This document shows, one piece after another, positions 54,376-64,000 of a DNA stretch of 64,000 nucleotides. The stretch spans positions 7,688,001 to 7,752,000 of the forward strand of contig JAGVVL010000001.1 in assembly GCA_018287875.1 (NCBI GenBank), read 5' to 3'. A program made the position numbers and the translations under genes. Positions within the stretch are counted from its first letter, which is position 1; the number at the start of each line of letters is the position of its first letter. This DNA is from Nigrospora sphaerica. Its lineage: Eukaryota > Ascomycota > Sordariomycetes > Amphisphaeriales > Apiosporaceae. The notes beneath the pieces are model-generated. The model did no database searches and was not told the origin of the DNA. It was given only the letters and a program-made list of their open reading frames with translations.

Positions 54376-57300
54376 ACGGGCTGCGGCCGACGGCGGGCGG
54401 AAGCAGACGAAGACGCATAGATAGACCTGGGGCAGGAGGGGCTCATGATTGCATTAGAAGGCGTTTGGACGAAAGAGGGACCTCGGGTGTAACTGCGGGA
54501 ACTGGGCACGAATACCACATGTATAGAGTTCGATTTGTAATTCCGGGAATCCGGTTCCGCGTGCGGCGTTTCGTCTCATATTAGATACTCGTCTATCTCA
54601 CGGGGGCGTTCTGGGGTCACGGGCGAAGACACTGAACCCCTGATCTTCACAGGGACCTGCCGTAGGGGAGGGGCCGGTGCTCGCCCACGAGAGCGACCCC
54701 CTTTTCCCCAAGGCATCCGACACGGTCTATTGTCGCGTAGGGCCGCAGGCCCAAGCCCGAAGCGCTGTCCAGCGCCCGCCGAAGGGGAACCGTTTGCATC
54801 AGCCGGGCTTGAAACGTCGAGGTCCGGGACAGATGCCGGTTGGTTCCCGTGTTTTGGCCTGTAGGAGGCGAGGCAAACTGGACTGGTTGCCCGGCTGCCA
54901 AACGCAACCGAGGACGGATTGGTAGGCGGCACGGCCCCTCTTCAACCTTGGCCGTCGCAACGGTCCCATCTCGGCTGCCGTCCCGACGCGCAATGTCTCT
55001 CTCTTGCCTTCTTTGCGGCCTAGGAAGTTCTACGCCGCGGCCCCGGTGGCATTACGCTGGGCGGCGGGAGGCGGGATACGTTTAAGTGCACGATGGGCGA
55101 TGGGGAGAGGGCGGAGAGAGAGACTTCGTCACTGGATTGGCCATTCGGGCCCGGGACCATGCGACCGATTTGGCAGCTGGCGGAGACAGCAAAAAAAGGC
55201 AGAAGAAAGGTATGGAAAAACCGGGACGTTCAGCGCTCTCTAATAAGCCCTGTTCGCTGCACCGTATTCCCCAGCAGCACCGGCGCCACTGGGCGCTTCT
55301 TCTCGTGGTGCCCGCTGGGGCGGGAGGGGAAGACCACGAAACTGGGCAAACCCGCCGTCGACCGGCTTTGGTACCTGCTGCTGACGCAGAAGCCCATCAT
55401 GTCTGACGCACATGAGAGGTGCAGACCAACCAACCCATACCCACCCGGGTTGCCCGTTCTTTTTTTTTTCCCTTGATGAATGAGGCGGGCGGGCGCGCAC
55501 CCGGGATTTTGCTTTCTTCTGCTCGTCCAGTGCCCTTCCTTCCCTCCCCCCACCGAATATTCGGTACGGCTGTTTGGGGGAGGAGAAAGAGCTTGAATCG
55601 TCCACCCCCCAGGTATTGTTCCCCCAGCAAGTAGCATACGAAGCTCTGTCCTACTTACCGACCTTCGTACCAACCTTCCTGGAGGTCTGGCCCTTGTTCG
55701 GGGGTGACGATGATGAGGGAGGGGAAACGAGCCGTCTAAAGAGGATTCACGCAGACGCACGCGAATGCCCGCTATTGCCGCAGGCGCTGGTGTGGCCGCC
55801 CGTGAAGGAGGAAAGCGGATAAATGGCTCGCGGGGGTAGCCTGGCAGCCTGGCAAATCTGGATTTCTTATTAGAGAGTAGCGCCGAGACGGAAAACGACT
55901 GGGCTGACTGCGACTCCTGAAAGCCCACCACACACACACACATATCCGACACGCCCTGTTCGGGGCGTGAGACTTGCCACCCGACGAGCCGTCAACCCTT
56001 GGCTTTGGGGAGGGTGGATGGGGCCGACGGGGAGAGGGGCGCCGGGCCCTAGTATAGCCCCAGGGGATGACGGCAGGAGACGACCAGGTAAGGAAGGGAT
56101 TCGGCCATCGCAGGGGTCCCAGAAGCGGGCGTGGGTTGATTGCACCCAAGTCGGCCTGCAGTGCCACGAGGCGTTTATTACTGGGGGGCGCAAACCACCG
56201 CCCTCTGGCTGCCCAGTCATAGACGCCAAACCCAGACCCTCTCTCTCTGTCTGTCTCCCGGGCCGCGATGGGTGAATAGATCGGCTGACTGGCTTGGCCT
56301 TTTTACCCACCCACCAACTAACATAGTAAAGTGCCTTTTCGTCTCTACCCACGCCCCTGCGTGGGTTTGTGCGTGTGTGCGTATCAGCGTGTTTGTGGGA
56401 GAAACTGGGATGGGGATGGCATGTGCCCTCGCAGCGACCCGGCGGCCGGGCTAGACGAGAGAGCGCCTTAAAGCGAAAGGAAAGTAACTTGTCGTCTCAC
56501 GGACGCGCAAGCTAGAAATGCAGTTTTGACTCGAGATAACTCTCTTCGATGGGGATTCGCACTTGGGAACCCGCCCGTATGTAGTGCCACCTCCAGCTCG
56601 CAGTCAGAATCAGAGAGCGGGGATACAACTCTACACTTGGAACTGGAGCCCGCGGACGAACCGGAGCGGACCTGGGATGCCCACAGGATCCGGAGGGGCC
56701 TCGGCCACCGGACAATGGATGCCCCTGCAGCGTTTGCCGTTGACGCCCACGAAACGGTGGGCGTCCAACGAGCGAGGTACGAGCTTGGGACTAAAGGACG
56801 GTTTGTTCCATTGTGTGGAAGAGTGCAGGAAGCCACTATTTATTAACCCGCCTGATGATACAATCCAATACATGTAGTTGACGTGTGCTCCCGGCCATTA
56901 GGAACAGGTTCAACCGGGGGGTGTGGGGGGCAAACTACGGGCGTGTAGGCGCGCACTCGTTGGTGGGCGGGCGACGACAGGGCTGCCTCACTGCGTCTTT
57001 TCCAGGATGCAAGCGCCGCCGTCGCCGCGGGCCGGCGCAAAGACGAACAGGAGAGGCGGAGGAGGAGGGGGGGAGAGGGTGTCGCTGGTTGTAGAAAGCC
57101 CGCTCGCTCATGGACGTCATGTCATCTCTACCTTTACCGCTCCTCGAGACAATGCAGCATCGTGCGACGCCTGCCGGGGCTGGACGGCACGTAAACTTCA
57201 CCATGGCAGGCGGCCGCCTGCAACACAGGCCCGTGCCAAGATGGCGAGAGCGTCGCCGGACTACTACCAACAAGGACAAGCGCAGCGTCCGCCACGCCAC

Positions 57301-60300
57301 GCCCACTGGCCAGAGATGGCGGCCATGTTTTTCATCAGTTGATCCGACTTTCCTACCTGGGTGCCCTGGCTGAGGGTCCCCCCGGGGGAGGGTGTGCGCG
57401 TGTGCGGGCGTGTTGGGTGTCTGGGAGGGCCCCCAGCTGGCACCGGTCACCGTGAATGGCCCCATTCACGGAATGCGCAGCATTGCCGGACCAGTGAGGG
57501 AGGGACGATGTCTGGTCGCTGGCCAACCAGGGCATCGGGCACACGCGGGATGTGAGGGGCAGGTAGTTAGTTGGTGTTGCACATTACATACATCGTACAT
57601 ACAAGCAGGGCCGGCTCCTCATCTGTGCCCGTACACAGAGGTAGTAGAAGTAGACTCCTACGTCTATGTAACTAACGTTAACGACTGGGAGGAGCCGCGG
57701 ATGGCAGCTAGTCACCTGCCAGCTGCAGATAGGGATCGATGGGATGAAAGAATGGGGGGGGGCATAGCGTGGCGGCCGGTTGCAACGCAGCAATGGCCTC
57801 TTGAAGGGGGGGAAGTTGAAACTGTCAGAACGGCGAGTGAGGCCAACATCAGCAACAGCCATAATACAACAATAATACGGACAGGTGCCAGGAGGCGGAA
57901 GGAAGCTGAATCGCATGCCGAGCCACGATGATATCCGCAGGGCGACGGCCCCGAAAGGATGGACGAAAGGGCCCTGGCGGTAATAAACAAAAGCAGATTG
58001 GGCTTGTCTGTTTTTGGGCCGTGGCTGACCAGGTCGCCCATGTCGGAAATTGCCAGGGCGTGCTCTGTGGGTGAGGGCCCGGCTGCCTCGTCAGCCGGAA
58101 CTGTTTGGACGTGCGAAGGGCGGGGAGGAGGAGGAAGAGGAGGTAGGCAATCCCAAGTGCATGCTACATAAATTACATAAGCTCAGACATATCCATCATA
58201 GATGCGAGTGGTATAGCCCGACTAGGGTACAGGATACCATCCATGTACGGACCACGTACATGGATCCCGTAGATGGATACTTATTAGATATAGGTTGGAG
58301 GTAAGCAACTTATTAGCGGGAGGTTAATTCGTCGTGAAAATACGTGGAGATGCGATGCACAATTGCGGCCAGCCCCCTCGCACCCAGCCATCTTTCCTGG
58401 CAGCCTGCCCTTCTCGTCCCGGCCGTCCGTGTCCGTCCGGATGTTCAAGGCGAGGAAAACGGGCACTTTCTAACATGCGCTGGAGTGGTTGGTGGGTTGG
58501 TCCTTTGGTGTGATTTGCCTCGACTCCGATAGGCGTCGTCTATTCACAAGGGAGGGAGGAGTCGTGGTGGGCCCGGGCCAAAGCAAGGCTAACCCCAGAC
58601 GACGATGCCGAGGGCCTGCGACCGCCCATGTTGTAGCCCGTAATCCCATGGGATGGACAGCGGGTGCATGGGCATATACTGTACTGGCGACTGCACTGTG
58701 ACCGCCAGGCGCCTTCACACCGGCTGGGACGCGCATCTATTACCTGATACCCTGAGGGCCGCCTAACCTGGTGCTATCTCTTCCACACTCGCCTACTTGC
58801 CTGCTTGCCTGCTTGCCTACCGGGAGATGTAAGGTACCTACTGCACCGTTGTCCGCCAGTAGCAAGTCCGTGTTGGAGCAGCGACGGCGACGAGGCCGCG
58901 TACGGTCCGCAATCTGCGGCGTGGAGGCAGACAAGAGACCAAGGCGGCTCGCGCGTACCGAGGTTCTAAAGTACCCGGCATATACACACTGATACCCAAC
59001 AGGCAGGTCGCCTGGCAGTGGGTGAAGAGAGGAGGTAAGTAGTGATAGCCTAAGCTGACAGCCGCCTTCGCGTCGTCCCGGATCATGGTATCCAGGATGG
59101 AGCCTCGAGAGAGAGGAGAAAGGGAAAGAGGAAGAGGCACAGCACACGGGCCCCCAACCCCATAGCCCTGGGATGGTCGGGATACCATCAATTCATGGAT
59201 CAGGTACAGTACGCGTAGACACGGTGCCGGCGGTAGAATGGAGGGTGGATGGGTGGGATGGAGGGATGGTGTCTGGTCGATTTGTAGGTAGTGCCGCACT
59301 TGGGCCATCTCGCTGGGTGCCAGCTAATCGTCTGGCCTCGAGCGCTAGAGCCGACAAGCGACACAAGACCTCCTAGGCCCGACTCCACTGCATCCTGACT
59401 GTGCAGCAGAGGCGTGTGTTCCATGCATCACACTTCACCAGTCCCGACTGTACTGTCTGACGACAAAGGTGCGCTGCGCGAGAAGGGAAAGCCCCCTCCC
59501 GCTCTCTCCTCCCTCTTCTGTTCATGAATTCACCTCCTCGCCGCAGCGGTCTCTGGCTTTCCACAGCTTGACCCTCTGCCGCCTTGCTTGCGCCCGGACT
59601 GCCATTCCCCCCCGTTCCCGTTCTCCGTTCTCTCCCCGTACCCACGCAGGAAACGTCCTCGCCCTGAGCCGCCGCCGTTTCCGTGTGTTGAATGCAGCCT
59701 TCTCCCGCCAGCATAGGTACAGCTCCAGACCACAACAACCAAGCGGCCGAACCGAGACTGCACGAACGGCCTCAGGTCTCACCGCCCGCGAAACGAAGGT
59801 GTCCCGAACGTCTCTGCCTCCCCCGAACCCGTACATGTACAGGAGCAAAGGCGCTCCATCCGCCATCGTGCTACGGTCCGTCGACGAACAGAACCGATCT
59901 CCCCTTGCCGCGATACTTGGGTCGCTCTGCCACCCCGTATCCAGTCTTTTCCTGGCAGCAGGTTGTTTGCTAGTCGCATAGCGACCCGTTCCAGTCCCTC
60001 CAGCCGCAGGCCTGCAAAGCCAACGGAGGGAAGTATCCTCGTTCTACAGCTTATTCGTCTTTGCGGCTGGTCCTGTTGCGCCACCTACCGCGGGCGCAAG
60101 TTTTTTTTTTCCTTGCCTCGCAGCATTTGCCGTTCTGCACAAAAGTACGCAACTCTTTACCCGACCAGACTCTCAGGAGGGAGTTCAGCACCCTCCGAGC
60201 GATTTAATCCGGTCGACCCGTCTTCGTCTTCGGTTTCTCCCCCGGCTTTTCTTTATCCTGTCGGGGACTGCACCACTTTGGCACGTATCGCCATTCCAGC

Positions 60301-60772
60301 AGTGCCCACTGGACCCAGGCCACCAGGGCCCTCACTTTTAGCGACGTCCTGCCCTGGACCAACGGCCCAGGCGTCCGATTGGGGCTACCAAGGCCCTGAG
60401 ACTTCCACTAATCGGACCCCGAAACCCACCATTCCAGCACGCACTGCCAGCCAACCGACAATCAGCCCAGTTGCAACCTGCACCCGCCCCAGCCCGCCTC
60501 AGCCAACGTCTCGAAGCGGAAAAGGGCCTGGCGCAGAAGCGACGGCAGCAATAGCGGAGAAAAGCAGCAGCGGGCAGACATCATCCAGTCGAGTGAGAGA
60601 ACTCTCTGGCTGCGGCCACTCCGACACCACTCATTGTTCCGTCCTGCTCTGCACCACTTCTCCCTCCCAACCCACCCTGGCTGGTTGATTTACATACAGC
60701 GCCTGCTGCGTTCGAGGCTTCTCTTCAACGAGGCTCCTCGAGCAAGCCACGGCCTGTTGACTCTTCACGACA
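54376..60772. other. 6.4-kb gene-poor region and long leader of the LAMMER kinase gene
   Basis: No gene is supported. Frames occur on all strands but lack protein character and overlap one another. Notable items are a perfect inverted repeat at 58239-58265 and a GCTTGCCT short tandem repeat at about 58795-58820. There are several TGGGAGGGA/GGATGGA stretches. From about 59470 the plus strand becomes C/T-rich, as expected for the long leader of the kinase gene that starts at 60773. Confidence 0.5.
58239..58265. repeat. perfect inverted repeat, 11-bp arms
   Basis: ATCCATGTACG and its exact complement CGTACATGGAT are separated by 5 nt. It could form a hairpin or be a dimer binding site; no gene is adjacent. 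Confidence 0.9.
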
Positions 60773-63251
60773 ATGTCAACGCCAACGACGGCTACGGCTA
60801 CACTTCCTCCCCATTATCGCCACCACCACCCACATCACCATTCCCATTATCCAACATACCCGCATTTGCAGAGCACTCACACGCCGTATCGGACAGCCAC
60901 CGCCGCCCAGGCCAACCACCTACTTCCCACGCCGCCTGGCGCTCCTTCCGCGGCGACGACGTCGGCCCCCGGAAATCGCCACGCCCCTGCCGCTGCGAGT
61001 TACACGGCATACCCTGCTAATCCTGCCGCCCACCAGCCGTCGCAACGACGGTCGGCAAATGGAGCGCCAGCTTCGGTTGCATCAGCAGGACACCCGGCTG
61101 AATTGACGCACGACTACCGTTCCAGGACCGCCTCTGCCTCCGCCTCCACTCCCCGGTCTGACGCAAACCTCGACGTGATGCCTCCCGCTTCGGTGGCGTC
61201 GACCCAGAGCCTCGCTCGGAAGCGCAGGCGATCCAAGGGTCCGGACTGGACCGAATTTTACAAGAACGGACTGCCCAAGGAAGTCATCGTCATTGACGAT
61301 GACACGCCCGCCCCTTGTGCCGACGCAAAGGAGGCCTCGGCCAACTACTCGTCGAGGACCTACACCAACGGCACTATCAACGGCTCTGATGCCGGCTCCC
61401 AGCATGTGTCCAAGAAGAGGAGAAAGGAAGACGGGTATGTCAACGGCGGCAGAGTGGTCAACGGCTCCCACATAGTCACACCTAACAGCGGCACGTCGTC
61501 AACCGACCGAACGACCTCTGCCCAACACACGACGGCCCCTACGACTACATCCGTCGCTTCCTTGTCTTCCAACGGGATTTTCGACCACGAAGTATCTTCG
61601 CAGTCGAGCCAGAAGCGGAAGCGAACGACCCGTCAGCAGCTCGCTCAAGAAGCAAAACGCCGAGAGGTAGAGGTCCTGGGAGACGCCTACGTCAGCTACC
61701 GTCCGCCCCAGAAGCCCATCAAGAAGTCGGCCGAAGTCGCCGTTCGAGTCGTCACTGATGTACGTCTTACTGTCACTGCCCCTTCATATCCCATACTAAC
61801 GTGATCCTCAGCGTCACCCGAATGTCAAGGTCGACGATGACGATGGGCACTATATTGTGGTTCCCGATGCGGAACTCACTTCGCAGTGTGCGTACTTTCC
61901 TCTACCATTTCCATCATGCACAATGCAACATGTTCCTGACATCTCGACAGACCAAATCATGAAGCTTCTCGGCCAGGGTACCTTTGGCAAGGTCGTCCAG
62001 GCACGCGACAAGAAACGCAACAAGCTTGTTGCCATCAAGATCATTCGCTCGGTGCAGAAGTACCGGGATGCTAGCAGGATCGAGCTCCGAGTGCTCCAAA
62101 CATTGAAGGCCAACGATGAGGAGAACAGGAATCGATGCATCCATCTGCGGGATTGTTTCGACTACCGCAGCCACATTTGCATCGTCATGGACCTTCTGGG
62201 CTCCAGCGTCTTCGACTTCCTAAAGAGCAACAACTTTGTACCATTCCCCAACAGCCAGATCCAAAGTTTCGCTCGCCAGCTCCTGACGAGTGTGGCCTGT
62301 AAGTGCTACGACTCCTGGCGCCCTGGGCACACTTCTGACTTGCGTATTAGTTCTTCATGACCTCAACCTCATCCACACGGACTTGAAGCCCGAGAACATC
62401 TTGCTGTGCGATAACGCCTACCAGACGTTCACGTACAACCGCAGAATACCTTCATCTTCGGCTGGCGTCAGCCGACAGGCGACGCAGCGCAAGGTACTCC
62501 TTGACACTGAAATTCGCCTCATCGATTTTGGCTCCGCCACATTTGAAGACGAGTATCACTCATCGGTGGTGTCGACGCGTCACTACCGCGCGCCCGAGAT
62601 CATCCTGGGACTCGGTTGGTCCTTTCCCTGTGATATTTGGAGCATCGGTTGCATCCTTGTCGAGTTCTTCACGGGCGACGCTCTCTTCCAGACGCATGAT
62701 AATCTCGAGCATCTGGCTATGATGGAGAGCGTGTGCGACAGGAGGATGGATAGCCATCTTGTACAGCAGGTCAACAAGATGAGCAGTCGGTCCGGCAGCT
62801 CCAACGGCAACCCTGCCTCCAAGTACGTCGCTGCCTCGTCGACCTTACCCCCGTGGATCAGCCGACTGACCCCCTTTGCAGGTACTTCAAACGTCTCCGG
62901 CTCGATTACCCGACTGCCGATACTACTCGTGCGTCGAGGCGATTTGTCAAGAACATGAAACGTCTTGGGGTAAGTACGACCGATGGCGGCCGTTGCGGTG
63001 TGCCGTGGTCTGACAGGCAATAGGACATTATCCCTTCTCACAACTCCTTTCTGCGGCTTTTCTTGGACCTGCTCGAGAAGATTTTTGTGTACGACCCCTC
63101 GAAGCGCATCACGGCCCGGCAGGCGCTTGACCACCCTTGGTTCCGAGAACTCGCGATTCCGGACGACGGCACCGAAGCGGCCAAGATAAGACTGGATCGG
63201 CTCCGCGCCGACCCCGAGTACACCCACTCTCGGCCTGTCAACATCGCCTGA
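60773..63251 (+). CDS. lkh1: LAMMER-type dual-specificity protein kinase (CLK family)
   Basis: A CLK/LAMMER kinase, homologous to fission yeast Lkh1 and budding yeast Kns1. The family phosphorylates SR-type splicing factors and acts in stress and growth control. Six exons (60773-61759, 61812-61887, 61951-62298, 62351-62822, 62882-62969, 63024-63251; introns of 52-63 nt) give 732 aa. Residues 1-350 are low-complexity (His/Pro- and Ser/Thr-rich) with basic nuclear-localisation-like patches ([23 protein letters not shown]). The kinase domain begins at [16 protein letters not shown] (residues 355-370). It has Lys384 (LVAIKII), Asp481 in [16 protein letters not shown] at 529-531, an activation segment ending in [10 protein letters not shown], and the family signature EHLAMMES (590-597). 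Here Arg of the classical motif is Ser. Confidence 0.95.
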
Positions 63252-63622
63252 GGCGCCGCTGGGCACCACTCTACATTGATACCAAGGTGGAAAGCGAGTC
63301 GCACGTTGCATAAGTGCAATAGGCCCGCCATGCTTTTCATGATTTTGCCATTCACCTGGAAGAGAACCGGCGTTGGGGGGGGACGGCACCATAGGAATTG
63401 CTACCATATCATGTGTTACGGCAATGGGAATACCTAAGTAGAGAAAACGATGCGGTTCTACCCAGGCTAGGATGAACACGGACGTTTTCCCGTATATAGG
63501 ACTGTGCCAGGGCGGTACCTCGGATGTAATCGAATCGTGGACGAAGCTCAACTTGTTGAGATGGCTCCCACGCACCTTGTCCCGGCCCCCCGCCGCCTCT
63601 GCGACGCCTCGTTCTCCGCGCC
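63252..63622. other. short spacer after the LAMMER kinase
   Basis: The 3' flank of the kinase gene and the possible promoter of the next gene. No gene is seen. Confidence 0.5.
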
Positions 63623-64000
63623 ATGTCTGCAAGTGTGGCCGCCGTAATGCCAGCACCCGGCGAGCCAGCGTGTAAGTATGCCCCTCTTCCGTGGCGACTT
63701 CTGGGCCCGGCTGCTTGAGATCTAATGCTACCCAAACAGGCCACAGCGCTTTGTTCTGTAACGAGAGCCTGACTGCCGAGGCCCGACGACGCCTTTATTC
63801 CGCAACGAGAAGGCTCACCCCAAGGGCGAAGCCAATGTTCTGCACCAACGTTCTGCCCCGAAGGCAGTTGGCCTGGGGGGGGTCGTCAAAGAATAGACGC
63901 CTTGACACCCGCCGGTTCGTGCCGGTCAAAGAAGCGGCTTGTTTAACATGGCATTTCGGGGCGCCTACACCACAAAGGACAGACACCTGCCACTCGGGTT
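63623..64000 (+). CDS. possible partial gene running off the right end
   Basis: A tentative two-exon model. The ATG at 63623 opens 49 nt (MSASVAAVMPAPGEPAC). Then come a GTAAGT donor at 63672, a branch-like CTAAT sequence and a CAG acceptor at 63739, leaving a 68-nt intron of the size usual here. The second exon stays open from 63740 to the window end (87 codons, starting HSALFCNESLTAEARRRLY). The protein is not recognised, and the right end is missing. The strong donor and the open frame favour a real gene, but the basic and Cys-rich sequence has no match I can name. Confidence 0.3.

Noticed and set aside
59963..60688. 241-codon frame before the LAMMER kinase
   Set aside because: Pro/Ser/Thr-rich reading of a pyrimidine-rich leader. 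It does not join the kinase frame and has no domain.

Overview
The window is nuclear DNA from a filamentous ascomycete. Spliceosomal introns are short (about 49-151 nt, GT..AG), genes are monocistronic with long GC-rich intergenic spacers, and the protein families are those of Pezizomycotina. Examples are a bifunctional THI6, a DUF4045-gelsolin protein, a Rhodopsin-like 7TM protein, a GPI-anchored Thr-rich adhesin and a LAMMER kinase with a long low-complexity N-terminus. Base composition and protein flavour suggest Sordariomycetes, probably Hypocreales; that placement is inference. No operon, CRISPR array, rRNA or intact transposon was seen.

Layout. 0.4-5.2 kb (minus strand): a doubtful hypothetical ORF, the thiamine enzyme THI6, and a conserved fungal protein with a retropepsin-like segment. 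7.2-12.8 kb (+): UTP10, an SSU processome scaffold. 14.4-16.3 kb (+): mitochondrial 5-aminolevulinate synthase. 17.0-18.6 kb (-): a four-exon seven-helix membrane protein. 18.6-22.2 kb: gene-poor, with an AT-richer part that may hold a decayed repeat. 22.2-23.8 kb (+): quinone-type dihydroorotate dehydrogenase with odd leucine codon use. 26.3-27.1 kb (+): an OBAP/DUF1264 protein, convergent with an APH-like phosphotransferase (27.5-28.6 kb, -). 32.7-34.1 kb (+): a repeat-bearing GPI-anchored wall protein. 34.1-36.9 kb: spacer with (CA)n and (CAG)n microsatellites. 36.9-41.9 kb (-): DUF4045-gelsolin protein. 43.4-44.2 kb (-): ARL2-type GTPase with a 17-nt micro-exon. 46.5-48.9 kb (+): GNAT-domain protein. 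50.3-51.5 kb (+): secreted alpha/beta hydrolase with a 38-nt poly-T run in its intron. 51.97 kb: tRNA-Arg(TCG). 53.1-54.4 kb (+): sideroflexin. 54.4-60.8 kb: gene-poor. 60.8-63.3 kb (+): LAMMER kinase. A possible gene runs off the right end.

The genes are mainly housekeeping ones (thiamine, heme and pyrimidine synthesis, ribosome assembly, mitochondrial serine transport, tubulin-cofactor GTPase, splicing-related kinase), mixed with surface or secreted functions (adhesin, 7TM receptor-like protein, secreted hydrolase). They do not form one pathway or cluster. Exon structures were worked out by hand: reading phase was checked across every junction, and each junction restores family-typical protein sequence.

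I found no convincing new system. The observations most worth checking are a cut-down TPP-riboswitch-like sequence just upstream of THI6, the degenerate protease-like segment in the 3.3-5.2 kb protein, the CTA-rich leucine codons of the DHODH gene, and the possible partial gene at the right edge.
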